Positions 12,101 through 27,100 of a DNA stretch of 64,000 nt are shown in pieces (positions within the stretch are counted from its first letter, which is position 1; the number at the start of each line of letters is the position of its first letter). Location of the stretch: positions 16,318,357-16,382,356 of the forward strand of contig NC_088178.1 of the NCBI RefSeq assembly GCF_028769735.1, read 5' to 3'. The translations under genes were made by a program, and so were the position numbers. The notes beneath the pieces were generated by a model. That model was given only the letters and a program-made list of their open reading frames with translations. It was not told the origin of the DNA and made no database searches. Source of the DNA: Zonotrichia leucophrys gambelii. Taxonomy: Eukaryota; Chordata; Aves; Passeriformes; Passerellidae.

Positions 12101-15100
12101 TCAAGTGATACAGGCATCATACAGTTGTGTGTTATATCATTACTGGGAACTTCCACATTTCTGCCGTGTTCCCAGAGCAGTCTTGCTCTGTGTACTCTGG
12201 GCACTTAGTGCTTTTTCTTCAAGCTCATTGTGTCATATTTTTCTCAATTAGAACCTTGTGCTATAATTTCTTTTTCTTTTAGCTTTCATAACAAAGTAGG
12301 TATTGTTAGCACTGGGAATAAGGTTTTTAAAAGCACTTCCTCTCCTGTTTCCCATCCCATATGGTTGTACTTGTTCTATCCAGTGGAAATTTGTGAGAGA
12401 GCCTCCGGAGAGAATTATTTCTTTTTTGAATGCCTGAAAGGCTCTGATCCTCTGACTTCAAAGGCATTTGGGGCTACTACTTTTGAAGGGAAAATTCTGA
12501 CAACACCTGATCCAATATAAGTTTGTTTTGACTGCATTTTACTTTGTTCCACTGAATTTATTCCCTTTGAAATTTGTGGTCAGACTGAAGCACTAGCAGA
12601 GCAATTATCACCTTTATTTGTATGTTTGTGAAGCTTTTAGCAGTGCAAGGTTGAGCTGAGTGGCAGATCTAAGTTGGCAGGGTGGCATTGTGATGAAGTG
12701 GATGCAGTTTTCCTCCTGGCAGTAGCTGATTGCTGTTGGTGCTGATGCAGGGTCCCTGTGAGCCCCCACTGTCACAAGGTGCCCCTTAGGCTGACATGGG
12801 CTCTCTGAGAGGGAGAAATGGGCCCTGCTGTGTCTCACAGGGCTCTCTGGGAGGGAGAATTGGGCCCTGGGATGTCTCTATGGCTCTCTGTCAGGGAGAA
12901 TTGGGCCCTGCTCTGTTGCTGGAGAGCTGCTGACCGTGAACTAGTAGAGACAGCATGTAAGTAAGTCTTCTTTCTTTGTATACAGGGATCAGCTGGCTTA
13001 CCTGGAGAAGCTGGGCCATCTGGAGACCTGGGTGAAAAGGTATAATAATGGATCTGACTGCTCAGCAGCTTTGAAAACCATTGGGGTGATAAAGTACTGG
13101 TGAGAGATCATTTGCTGACCACTGTCAGCGCTAATGTTCCTGTAGCTATTTCAGAGCATGGGGATTTAAAAACTTGTAATCCAAATGTTCCTATTTGAGA
13201 TATGTATCTGATATCCTTGATTTTGCTTCACAGTTAATTTGGAGTTGACAGATTTGATACCTTTCTTATATCACTTTACTATACTGCTATTGTTTCAGAG
13301 AAACTGGCATGCATTATACTTGTTTTATACAGTACTCACTGGTTTTGCACTACTACATAATGAAGAAAAAAGCAGAAAGGTAAAACTTGGCTCCATACAT
13401 TAACTGAATAAAAAAGACAAGCCTGAGTTTTGTCTGCTGTGCAGCAACTGTTGTGTTTGTGAAAGCAAAGCCTGGCAGACTCAATGTGACTAGAACAGTA
13501 TAAATAGCTTAAGTGTGTCTGACATGGTTTTATTTAGGTGAAGTATTTTAAAACTGAAAACTAGGAAGTTATTACTGGACTGCATGCCAGCTTCAATTAT
13601 GATAAAAACATAATTGTTTGTGAGAATGATGCAGGACCATTTGTATTTCTTTCCTGCAGGGCTGAATTATTTCACCTAGACTAGTGTCTGCTATTTAGAT
13701 ATTTTATTGAGGAAGTCTTAATCTACTATTAGGGAATTCCATTAAAAGCTGATTATAATTTATGTAATCTGTGAAAGGAAATGCATCAGTGGAAAGCCCT
13801 GCTTTAGATTTAGACAAATGTCTTACAGTTTTAGTGATAATGTCATCTTAGAATTTCATGTCAGAGGATTCTTGTTCTTCATAATTACACTTGGCCCAAA
13901 AAGATTACCTTGTGATACTGCTGCTAGCTTAGCTAGGAGGGGAAAAGAAGTAAAAGACTAATTAAATTGTCATGAGCAAATGGAAGGAAGCTTCTTCATG
14001 GTGCAATAATTGTCACTACTATGCTGTTTCTACAGAATTTATTCTTCCTCTCTTGTGGATTAAGTAGTGCAAGGTAACACATGCTATGTGGATTTAAATG
14101 ACAAATGTATTTCCAGTCTAATTACAGTATACAATATAAATTAGAGTGCTATTACTATGTCATGTGCACTATTTGTAATAAAAGTGTAATCTTCTGAGGA
14201 TAATCTACAGCTAAGTCTGATATTTGGGCTGGATGTGACATGAATGAAAAGTGAAAAGGTATGGGAGACCAGAAAACACCCTTCCTGCTTTCCCTACTGA
14301 AGTTGCTTCATCAGCTGTTGAAGGGCTGGCCTTCCTTTTAGAGCTGTGCTTTCCTAACACATACTGAAGAAAAAAGGAAGAGAGAAAAAATATTGTCTTT
14401 TTTCTTTGTTTGCTGTCCTGAATTTTATGGATTAAGGAACATACTATAAATATGATGCACCCAACAGAGAGAAAACATCTAGCAGCAGTTCTCTGAGACT
14501 GATGTAGTCAAACCTCTTCTTCAGTCTTCTAGGAAAGAGAAGACATAGAAATTCAGTTGTGTCATTTTTTTAAAAGATGAATAGGCTTGTAGGAGGAAAG
14601 AATACAGAAATTTTAAAAAAAGAAAAGTTAAAAAAGGTCTCTGCACTGTTTCTGAAGGGCAGTCTCTCAACCAATAGTGTGATGCACTGACAGGTGCGCT
14701 CAGTGGACATTGGAAAAAGGGGAAGAATATTCAATGTTCTTTTCTTTTTCTTCTCTTTCTTTGTTGTTAAAGGGTGAGAGGGGCAGTCCAGGACCTGTAG
14801 GCCCTCCTGGAGAAAAAGGTGCCATGGTAAGTTACAAGTAATGTAAAATCCACAATTATGTTACTTATAAAAGCACTTTAGTCTCCAAAACAGTAATAAG
14901 TTCTCTCCCTTCTAGCTGTGCAGACCTTATGGGAGAGCAGTATTTGTGATGCATGGTCCCTACGAAGTTTCATTTTGTGGCTTTATCTCCTCTGCAGCAG
15001 TGATTGCAAAGTGATCTGCTGAATGAAACTGTAGAGCAACTGCATTTTTGAAAAACTGCTCTAAGCAGGGAGAATTAACAGGAGAGAAAGTAAAATACCC

Positions 15101-18100
15101 ATTTCCTGTGTAAACCTGAGTAACCCAGGTTATCCAGATAGAGTAGTAAATATCATCACCTCTAGTTCCACTGCCCAGCACTTCCCAAAGAGCTCCTGGG
15201 TGCCCCTCCTGTGGGGGACAGGCCTCCTGGCCAGACCCTTGTCCTGAGGCAGGACACAGCACTCCATGGAGGGCTGCTGGGCTGCACAAGTGACACACCA
15301 CACACATGTGCCCATGTTCTTGTTGAAGTTTTCTAGAAAATGTGCTGCAGGCTTGGCTGTTGCTATAATAGCAATTTAGATAAAACTTTTCTGTCTTTTC
15401 TATGTTTATTTTAATTCTAGGGCTATCCAGGACCTCCAGGAGGCCCTGGACCTGTGGGGCCAGAAGGATTACCTGTAGGTATAGGGTGGTGCTTTGGTTT
15501 GACGTAAAATGAGCTATTTTCAAATTGTCTTGTTGCTTTGGTGAAGCTAAGAATGGTTTCTAGTTTGTATTGCAATCTATAAAACTGTCATGAAAATGCA
15601 CACGAGGACAGAATCTGTTCACTTGCTCTTTGCCAGGATGATCTATGAGAGAGGGAAAAATAATTATATGATTTACTCATCCATTTAAAAATCACTCCAT
15701 TGAGACAAGTAGGGAAATGAAATTTTGCAAGGATGGTTAATAATTGAATAATATTTTTAGAATTCATTGGTGCCTAATACAGTATGAATAGATTCATTAT
15801 GTGTTTAGTTTCATTGTTAATAAAAAATAAATTATAATCTCCTGTGTATAGTTGATATAATTTGTCTACCATGGGTCTTCAATGCAGATAAAAACAAACC
15901 TTTTTTTCAGAAAATATTAATGCTTTTTAACATAATGTTGCTGAAATACAAGTATCTTCTAAAAATTTTGGGATAGTAGAAGTAATCTATCCACCAGTCA
16001 CATCAGTGTTTTGTAAAAATAATGTTAGATAGAGTCTGTTAATTAGATTTTTCTACATAAATTGTACAAACACAATTAATTGAATTTGAACCATGGGTGA
16101 AAGTGATTGATATTTTTTTCTTGCATTGGTTGTTGCTCGAGGTGCATAAGCCTTGTAATTTTGAGGAACTTGTGTTTAGAAGCCAATGAATAATAAGTTT
16201 GTTTGACATGTAGGGACCTTCAGGGGCACGAGGACCATCAGGGCCACAGGGACCCAAGGGAAGAAGAGTAAGTACCCATGCTCCTTGTGTTCCTTAGAGC
16301 AGAGAGTGATGTGCTGCAAAGATGATTCTGGAATATAACCCATTTACAGCTGCTCCCTGTGTCCTCTGCACTGAACTCCTTTGTACTGAAATCAGGTAGA
16401 TTATATTTGTATTTCCGTGCAGGAAACAATCTGAATCTTCATTTCTCCTCACAGTGCAATGGGCTTTGCCATTGGTTTCAGCTGAGAGCAAAACTAGAAC
16501 CAAGATGACCACTTGACTCTTTCTGTACACATAAACATGCAAAAGTTGCCATTTATAACAACGACTGGACTATTTCAATGTTTTAAGGACAATTTTCTTT
16601 ACCTGCATTTACTTCCTTGGAAATACAATCAAAGTCTCTCAAAGACAGTTTTGAGGGAGGCAGAAGTGTAATCAGAAGTTACTGCATGCTAACTTTGAAC
16701 CTGCACTTGTCAGATTGTCATTTCCATTTCATTTTATGAAGGAAATGGATTTTCTCACTGTATACAAAACCCTGATCCAAAGCCCACATTAGTGAAGTGT
16801 CTCTCACCTTAACTACCAGTTTGACACCATATCCATGATTCCTAAGAGACTTGTACAGCTCATACCAGGGGCTGGACCAGGGTGTCTTCACAGCTCCATT
16901 TATTCCTGATAAATATCTCTATGATTTTGGCAGCACATCATGGAGTACAGTGCTTATAATTAAAGATCACTCAAAATAAATCCCAAATATCCCAAGGTCT
17001 GTAAAAGTCCAGTTTTGGAATTGTGATTTATGCCTTTGCCTCCACCCAGCATGACTGGGAATGTCTCATGAAAGAGGCTCTCAGGACAGACCCAGGTCCT
17101 CAGGCTCTGAGAACAAACTCCCACTGAGGCCACTGAGAATTTTTTCTGCTCTCAAGATCAAAATATCAGACCAAAAGTGGAATCTCACATAAGGAAAATA
17201 TCTGAGGTGCCCTGAAACCTGGGGTTTGTCATCTCTGGCTTCAGAAGAAGTGTCAGAACCCAGAGCTCTGTATGGAAAGCCTCAGAAAATGCATAGCACA
17301 GTCAGATACAGCAGTTAAATGGAAGCATATGGAAACCTCCCTTCATTGTGTGGAAACAAGAATGTAGCCTGTCTTCACAGCTGGAATCTGTGAGAAGTCT
17401 TAGAAACACTGACCCTCTACTTGTGCACTGTCACAGAATGGAATTCATTCACTTCATAAATTCTGGACCTTTCTGCAATGGTTTTGCATCCAAGCTTACC
17501 CAGCAGCTCACTCCTGTCTGAGAGTATCCAGCTGTTCACTCTGCAGTTCCCCAGGAGCTCTGGCCAGCTGAAGGGAGCCTGTCTAGGAGCCTATGGAATA
17601 TCTCACCCTGGGGGATTTCAGGGAACATGCCACTGGGCACAGCACTAGCACAGAGCCTCCTTAGCTCATGCCTGGGACTTGATGCACTTGGCTGGAATCA
17701 TGTGGAAGGTCTATTACACTTTATTTTTTTAGTATTAATCTTATGAAAACACAGAGGGAGAGCACCATTTTGTAGCTACTTCAATGGCAGAATGCCACTG
17801 AGGGTGAATGTATCAATATGTAGGAGAAAGAATTTCTTTCCATGACCAGAGGGAAGAAATGCATTAGTCTGGAAGCGTGGCAGTGTAAGCAGCCATGAAG
17901 TCACTGTTGCATGATCTTCTGTTGTCTTTGCTAATGTGTGACATAAAATACAACATCAGAGACTGCTTTCACTTCCTGCCGTAGTCTTGGACTAACACAA
18001 CTGTAGCTCCTAGTTTGCGAGAAAGAGATTCTGTATCATTAGACTGATTTTATAAGTAAGACCTAGGCAAAATTGCCAACAGGTGCGAAAATTCTTGGCA

Positions 18101-21100
18101 TTTAGTATTCTTCAGATTGGCATTTGGTATTTTAAAGCTCAAAAGAAGTAATTTTCTGTTCTTTCCTGGAACACAGATCATGAAGTTTGGACTTGAAAAT
18201 GCAGATAAATGACACAGTGAACTGCTGTAAATTTAGGGTCAGGCAGCAGCAACCCCTGTCTCTAGCAGCCAGTAGGGCTGTCCCTGGCTTAGTGGTGTCT
18301 GTACTGCCATGAAGAACCTCAGCTGCCTGAGGACATCTGTGCTTTGTTTTAATGAGTGATATCTTTCATATTTCTCATAGGGAATATGGAACTTAGCAAA
18401 TTGTGTGCACTTGGAAAACAAGTGTCCAGTATCCAGGGTGGTTCATTGATAGCTGAATGTTTATGTCTCTTAATTGTTTGAAGGAAGTGAGAGTAAATTG
18501 ATGTCGTTTTCTAATATTGTTCCATATCAGCCACCAAAAAATAGTAGCTATATATTGTGTTTGTGTAATTTCTGCTCTTCTGGTATTTGGGAGACAGGAT
18601 GAGAAGGAAGAAAAATAGTTAAATTGTGCTTTTTGCCTTCTTAGATGAACTTTTTCTCAGATGATCATCCTAGAGTTTTCAGTGTAAAATGTTCCATTTT
18701 AGAAACAGAGCTGAACCCAGTCCAAAGAAAAAAGCAGTAGCAATCATTTGGCAGCCTCACTCCCCAGCTCTCTTGGAACCTAATTTAAATAACAGCAGGC
18801 AAATCAAGTATATCTCTCATTCTGTACTACCTCTAGTAAGAAATTGTACAATCCAATTCATCTCTGCCAATAGGAGTCACGCCATACTATTTATAGGAAT
18901 GTTATTGTGTGCTTTTGTCAGGATATTAAATTGCCTTTCCCTTGGATTCCTGCCCTTTGTTCTGTGGCTGGCTAAAGGAAGGCATGGCCCAGAGGATCAT
19001 GTTGCTTGCTGTTACTTTGCTTTCAATTCAGTGTTTTATAGTAGAAGGTTGGTTGACTTTTTTGCTTAACTATTAGTGATCAGATCAGTTGTCATGGGCT
19101 GCCATGAACTCCAAGGTGAACTCGAGGTGAACTCCACTGAAATGGAGATCTGTGTAAGTGCCAGAAAGGTTTTGGTGTGTTATGTGCATAACACAGACTA
19201 AGAATCTTGTGCAGTCTTCTGACAGGCCTGTTCCTCAAACTGCAAGCTATGATCCTCTTCATGATTAAAATTATGTCAGAAATGTTGAAAGACTTTATCT
19301 GCTAATTCTATATGATAGAAGATAAAGCCTAGAAAGACAATTCCTTATTGCACAAATCTGTAAAATGGAATCCTGTCTTTTTTCTTCCTTGAATATTTAA
19401 TCTTGGGATTCTATCCTCTGGTCAGCCCTGTGGAGAACACACGAAGAGAAATGACAGGTCACATATCTAAAAAGTCTGAGAAAAATCTAAAACTATCCTG
19501 CAATTGCTTAACTTCAGGCTGTCAATTTCCCCCTTCCTTGTGTTGCCTTAGGTGGTTCCTCCATGGGTCTTCCTTGAGCTTCTGTCCCTTCTACCCCCAC
19601 AGCTGAAAGACCTGTCCTCACTCCATCTCAGTCTCTTCCTGAATTTTCATCACAACTGATACCTGTGTTGCAGATAGCAGTGACAGAAAAAAGTGAAGAG
19701 CAGTAACCTGAAATTAATTTGATCAATATGTTTAGCTTTCTTTTGAATTATGCTATAGAGTAATTCAACAATTGAGTTACCCAGTTGCATAATCTCAACA
19801 TGAGTCACAATATAAATGTTTTTATAAAAGCCTCCTTTGAAAACACCACTAGTGTTTTGTTTCTAATCTCTGAGGGCACTGAAGTCACAGATTTTTTTCC
19901 ATAGACTTCAGTATTGTTTGGTTCAGGACCTTTCACATTGAGTGCCATGTGGTAGCTCAGTGTTGTCTTCTGTAGCCTCTTTTCCTCTCTAGCCCAAAAA
20001 AGTGCCTCTAACTGCTCAGTCCTGGCTTACACCAGAACAGAAAAGGTGGCCAGACTAGCCCAAGGATTGGCTCACAAAGCTGTGTCCCACACTACAGAGT
20101 ATTTCATGCAGCTCTCCCTGCCTGCCCTTTTTCCTTTTCCTATGCTTTCTGTGTTGCTCTGTGCTGGCCAGAAGTAGCAGTGCTGAAATGATGACAGATG
20201 AATTCTCATGGGATATTTCTGGCTTTGCCAGGTTTGTGGTTATATATCAACTCACAGGAAAGGCCTGTTCCTGAGAGGTTTTCATTTCAGGAGAAAAGCC
20301 TAAATGATTCTGGATACACTCTGTTCCTGAGTTACCAGTCAGCCATTTTCCCTTTTGCTCCAGAGAAAAGTGTTCCAAGGGAGGTTTTGATATTGATCAG
20401 TCAGTCTGAGTCAGACACAATTCTGGTATGTTTTTTTCTCAAAATATTCAGGAGAGATATGGAAGTCACAGATATTTTTTTAGGGGGAAAGTAAACTAAA
20501 TAAACTCAGATGTGCTTCCAACAAAGTCATTTTACAAGGCCCTATTATTATAATTTAGAACAGTTAGATGATTGAAAATCAGTCATGATTGGATGCCCTT
20601 CGCTATAAACCATGACCCAAGATGTCAGGTTCTCTACAACTCAGAAATTCACCATAGAAATGGAGACTGTTTTCCTCTAGGCACTGCCATAGTAGTGTAC
20701 CAACTCCTTCTGATGCCAGCCCAGCCCAAATGCCACCAGGAAAGTTGTTATGTCTCATCCTCTCAATGCACACTGCTGTAAAGAGCCTGTCTTGATACTT
20801 ATCTAGCTTTTCCTTTGAAGTGGTCATTAGTTTTAAGTTGTTATTAACTGGTTTTAATTTAATGTTCCATACCTAAACAGTCATGGTTTTTAGAATTATG
20901 GAAATAACTTCCTAAGTTAGCATGGATAAAATATTATTTTCCATTTTGCTCATGACATATTTAAGGATTTTTCATTTGCTTGTAAGCTTATGAATTTGGA
21001 TTCCCAATCTAAATAAAAAAACTCTGAATGTTTTGGCAATAGGTATTTGCCATATTATGCTACGATAATATAACAGGTTATCTTTGTTCATCTATTGCTT

Positions 21101-24100
21101 ATAAAAAAAAAACCATTTTACTCTAACAATAGACCACAGTAGTTCACAATTATAAATTTCTTCTAATCTTGCCTCAAACTGGTTTACTAGTGGAAGAATT
21201 TTATCTGCTTTTTCTAGTCTTACTAGCAAGATTAATTTTTGTATATACATCTTATAATGTGCTCAAAAGCAAGTACTCTTTATATCCAGTGATCATCTAA
21301 ATCCCTCTAAGTCCATGTCTGTTTCTTGAGTACAAGGTGGATGAAAAAAAGAGCAGAAAACATCAGCCTGCCATCTGGCTCCAGCAGGGATTCTGAATGT
21401 TTTATTTACATACTTTTAAAAAAATCTTTCTTCTTAAGTTCATAATTCAACAAACCAGAAACTCATTTTATTCTTCGAAGCTTTATTTCACATTTGACTC
21501 ACAATGAAAATTGGTTTTCCTGCTAACAAAATGTTTCCCCTCTCCTAAAGCTTATGTAGCATCTCCTTAATGACAAGCAAAAATAATGCATAATTAGTAT
21601 TCCCAATCACTTGTTCAATATTCAGGGGCCAAGAGGTCTCGATGGTCCTCCAGGAGAACTGGGAACAGAAGGTGTTAAGGTGAGTGTTTGCATTGCTCAG
21701 TACTATATAAAACACTGAGGCAGAACATAACAAATAAAAGTAAACAAACAAAAAAACCTCCAGCTCAACGTTGCAGAAGCCAGTGATTTCCATTTAATCC
21801 AAGAGACGTGCAAATTTCTGGCTTTTCCAGGTACATTGAGGCATTTGCTGTAGTTACCCAGCATTTAAACTCGTAGTAACTGCATGCAGCTTATCAAGTA
21901 AATGTATGTAGAATTTACACATTGTTTGTTATTTATCAGGGAGAAAGAGGTGATTCAGGAAAGAAAGGAGTCCCTGGGCTCATTGTGAGTATTGGAGCCA
22001 GTGCTTGTAGTAAGCTTTAACACAGTAACTCTGATTTCTGAGCTGTGTTTGGAAATTACTTGAAGCCAGCATTTTCTTTTGATTTTTCTCTTTAACCAGG
22101 GTAAAGCTGGAAATCCAGGAGAAAGAGGAGATCAGGGTGCACTTGTGAGTATGAAATTCAGTAATACTTCTACCCAAAAAAATCCAGAAAATCTCATACT
22201 TTGTTTGACACTTGGGTTTGAGGAAGTTTATCTATTTCAGAGCAGCTGGAAAACTCTGACAGTTTGCATTTATTCATACAAAGAACCAGTGACAGAAGTG
22301 CAGTTTTAAGGATGAAAGTCTTTGTGACATAGAACAGTAATTCTTTGATAGAATTTGGAGTAGGTCTGTGTTATCAATGTAGGGATAAATGTAGAAATGT
22401 GTTAAATGAATATCATGTATAGAAGAAAATTCCTTCTTTTAGTGCTTTTTTGAATGGAAATCTAATATGTTCTATTTGAGGCTTTTTTTACAAAGCAGGT
22501 TATCAGTCAGTCCAAATTGTACTGGATTTTCAACAAAGAGAGAAGCAAAAAAACCCCAAAAATTAAGCAGGAATGATGGTGATTTTGTTCTGCAGTTGAA
22601 ACTCAAAATGTTGATTTTCACCATACTTCTCTTGCCTCTTCTGCTCAGATTTAGGAGCTTATTGCCTCTCACATTTGACACAGGGGGTTTTCATTTCCTC
22701 TTCATTCACTAGAACTTTTAGATGTATTTATATTCACAGAAATAAATGAAGCAAAACCTCATTAGGCTGAAATGATGTGTAATAGCACATTTATTGCAAA
22801 GTTCAGGATACTGATGTATTATTCCCACAACTACAGTTTCTAGAAGACAGTGTGAGAAAAAAATGGTATGAGAAAGGTTGAGCAGAGAGAAAAGTGTGCT
22901 GTGAGCCTGCCTGATGATCTAAAATAGCCCCTAGGGCAGTTTGGACACACAAGCAGCACATGGATCTAGGGAGAATTACAATGAACTGGTAAATGGTGGC
23001 TCAGCTAAGATCCATTTGTATGTAAAAGAAACTGAGGAAGGACTTACTCAGGACTCCCTCACCTGCCACAGAAGCCAGTGATATGTCAGTGCATGTCAAC
23101 CAGAAAAAAAGGCCAAACATACTTCATGGGTGTTTCTGTGTTAATTACTGTGTGAGCACAAACAAGAGAGGAAGTGGCTGTGCTCAGACTATGAAGGACC
23201 TTCTTTCCAGTGATTTTTTATTTTATTTTAATCTTCCAGGGTTTGCTTGGGCCTCCAGGAGCCACAGGAGACAGAGGACCAATGGGAGAACCAGTAAGTT
23301 GATCCTTATGCCTGCTCAGAGTTTTTCCATGTATTTATTATACAAGCTCCCTGACAACTCAAGCTCCATTTTACTGAGATCCAGTATTTCCAGCTGTGGT
23401 TAGGTAGGAATTGTGGGGTGATTGCTCCACAACTGCAGAGCTGGAGTCTGCCTCCCTTGCTTAATGTAATTTGTTCATAGAGAGCTGTTAATCTTGTTGG
23501 GAAGCTCTGTAGTAAGGGGGGCACAACACAAGAGAGCATAACAGAGCACAGACCACGATATAATGTGGCTTTACACCATATTGAGGTAGAAATCTGTGTT
23601 ATGGATTAGGTAAATGTATGTGGCAATACTTTAGTGGTGGTTTTTTAGGCAAACATGGGGATTGTTGTTCAGGAACACAGGGACCACATCTATTTGGCAG
23701 GTTAAATTTTCAAGAAGAGGCTGCTGTAATAAACCTCAGACATTCCTCTGCTGGATGGATTCTTGTTACTGTGTCAAAGCCTGGCTCACTTTCATGAGGC
23801 TGATATTGTTACAGAAGATCAGGAAGAACCTGCAGCAAATAAATGCACTGAACTGCAAGATATAGCTGTGGCAGAAATAGTATTGCAGCACCATCTCTGG
23901 GGGGAAATCAGATTATGTAAATACAGGAAAAGAATATATGCTGTCTAAGTAGGATTTGGGAGAAGGCTCCCATTTTCTGGTGCAGAAATCTGATAGAGTT
24001 GTTAAAAATTGTGTGTTTACATTGCTTCTGGAAAGTAATTTTGCACAGTAAATTGCACATAGTTAATTTAAATCTCGAAAGTGAAATGTTGATAAAAGTT

Positions 24101-27100
24101 GTATTAATTTTAGTATTATTATTAGTATTTAGTAATTTTTATAATATTATTTCTACTAATCCATCCTTACAGAAAGTAATTGCACATTTTGGGGGCTAGA
24201 AAAACCCCAACAAATTTTCTTTAGGATAGAATTGCATATTTAACTTGAGCTCCCAACCTGTAGGAATGGCAAAATATTTCACAGAAAATGTGTTTCTTCC
24301 AATAGTTATCACTGGATTCTTGTTATTTCATCTCTTTCATTTATTATATCTTATCTTCATGTTGCAGCATCTGAGAGCCTTACAGTGAAAGGTTTATATG
24401 TCAAATTCCTGCCATTTTCTGGCCAAGTCTGAGTTTTCATATCAATAGCATGCCTGTCTGCCTTACCTAATCTAAGTGGTCTACATTTCTCTGTGCTCAC
24501 CATCATAGAAACTACATGTTCACTGTCAGAAGAAAAACTTATCCTGTGAACAGGATATCTTTTCTATCAAGTCCTGAAAAAGTAAAATGTCTTCAGAAGA
24601 AGGTCTGTGGAGCTAGAAAGTGATAAAATGACAGAAGATATTGCACAATAAAATGCATGGCTCTTTTTTAGCTGCCTATCCAAGCAGCTTGATTTCATCC
24701 TCTGTCAGCTGGTCACTGTGGAAGCCAGCTGCTGAGCTTTTCTGGCCCTGTCACCAGTTCTACACAGAGCAAAAAGCCCTAATTGTTGGTGGAAGAGCAG
24801 AGAAATATGAGCAATTAAAGCTATTTGTATTAATGGAGTTGATCTAAATTGCACTCAAACTTTATCTACTTGTCAGACATTTCGGTAAAATCCTTTGCAA
24901 ATTACCTGATAATAATGGTTGAAAGGAGTTCCCATATTGCTATAAAATTTTGGCTTCTGAAAGTTCTGGGAGAAAGATACATTACTGATCCAGCAGCCTT
25001 ATCTCCATGGTAATATGAAGAAATACTTGATTTGTGAAGCAGACTGAAACTTTGTGACACTTGCCTAGTGGAATTTCATGGCGTTTCTGCAGATGAAAAT
25101 CAATTAACTTAGTTTAGGACAAAGTGAATTATCAAAGGGAAGTAACTGCAGTTTTAGTTGTTCATATTTAAATGAAGATAAAAGGTAAAATAGATGCATC
25201 TGCTGGAATTCTGTCAGTAAGATGCAATTTACATTGTTTTTAAAAGGGAAGGGAATATTCACAGGTCATCAGGAGGAGCAAAACCATATGCAGAGTCTGT
25301 AAGAGGAAGTGAGACAAAGTAAGAGTAAATATTTGTTTAAATGGCTTCTGTCATAAATAGAAGCAGCATCTTTCTTTTACATGAGAATTGTAGATCAAGA
25401 AAATGTTTTGAATTTAGAATGTGTTTAGACATAATGAGTCCCAAAGGGATAAATAGATATGAACTTCAAGGAAGTTCAAAGACTGGTTACATGCAGAGAT
25501 CTGATTTGTCTGGACATACATTCCCAGTGGCTGTGGAATCAGCTGTAAGCTGTTACAGCTTCTGCTCCCAGCACACAAATCCTGCTCTATGAGCTCAGAT
25601 CTTACATGTGCAGAGAATTTGAGCATGCCACTTTGGGAAATGATCCCTGGCTGTTACTGCAGTAAATTTACTCCTTACATGTAAGGCTTATCATAAAATG
25701 CTTATGCTATGGTTATCAATGTTACTACGAAGCCTGTAGTCTGTTATGCCTCAGTGACTGTCCTGTCCATGGTGAAGTAGTTGTTTTCAGCTAATTCCAT
25801 ACCAGACTGTAGGCTTTTCCACAAAGCAAACCAGACAGTCTAACAAACCTTAATTAAACAAAGTCTCAGCTACTCAAGAGAAGAGCTTAGTTCAGATAAT
25901 AATTTATTTTTGATCTAAAAGAAAAGACATCTGTGCTATTATTTGAGATGTTATTTCAGTGCATCAAGGTTGGTACTGTATGCCCTCATGGGACTTGGAT
26001 ACACTGTTGGATTCAGGAGGAGGGACGATGAAATACATTTCTTTATTCCAGTTGGAGGAGTTGTGAAGAGACAAATTGAATACTCTACAATGTAATTTAA
26101 TGTTAATTGAATAAGGCATCCAAAATTTTGTTTAATGCCAGGGTCCAAGAGGACAACCAGGGGATGCTGGCCCTATTGGAGAAACGGGTTTTGAGGTGAG
26201 ATTTTAATCACTTATCTATCAATTACAAATACTTAAATAATTGACTAATCCTGGACAATACGTTTATAAAAAAATTTTATAAACCTGCAGCTGACTTAAA
26301 TATCCTGAGCTTGTCAGAGACTCTTACTTAAAGCTGTTACCAAAGAATGTCTAAAATAAGTAGTTTATTCTGTTATAAGCACTGTCTTTGAGCATATCGT
26401 TATGACATTTGTCATAGAAGGTAAAGGTTTAATTGAGCAAACAATTTTTTTTTAAAGCACTGTTCTCCTTGCAGTTAGCAGTAAAAGACCATTAATCATA
26501 TGTTCTTTCAATTTGTAGATAAAGAAAAGCAGCTGTAGAAAGCTGAAGCACTTCTGCTTCTGTTTTTTGCTTTGTTTTTAATATTTCATTGAGAGAAATG
26601 TGACAGAATGTATTAGCAGCATTTGTAATGAAGTACCTTAGAGCAGTAGGGATTTGGCGTACTCAAAGAAAAGCTCTTCCTCAGTCACCCAAAATCCAGA
26701 CTTCTGACTTAACTACCAAGGTTTCTGTGTAAACTTTATGAAAAGCAGTCTGATATCAACAACTCATTAGGGGCTGAGGCCTCCAAAAAGGGTTCAGTTC
26801 TCCAAAGGCTGTGTCTGCTTGGCTCCAAGCCTAAACAGAACTGAAGTTGTCAGTCAGATTTGCAGAAGATAGATGCTTGCTCAGCAGTAATTTATGGTGA
26901 AAGGTACAGGCTTAGGGGTACTGCTGAGTCTTCAGTATGTTCCTGACCCACACTGTATTTCCTGAACTCCTTCTGTACCCTCCTTTCTTTTCTGTTTGGC
27001 TCTAAAAATAAAAAAGAATTGTGTTGTCTAGATTTGATTTTTCAGACCTTCATCTTTCCCAGTGTCTCAGGCCATTCTTCTGCTTCATTTTTGGGTGTAT

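Larger units (their letters stand above)
4243..12985 (+). other. COL24A1 intron, 8.7 kb (longest in window)
   Basis: Holds an old CR1/L3-like relic (4587-5240), a T16 run (5850-5865), and a 41/42-bp minisatellite near its 3' end (12799-12922). The interval 6757-7176 is open on the - strand for 139 codons but resembles no family I know. Nothing else recognised. Confidence 0.6.

Noticed and set aside
14960..15523. 187-codon open frame on the - strand
   Set aside because: It is antisense across a genuine collagen exon (15421-15474) and flanking introns. No domain recognised.
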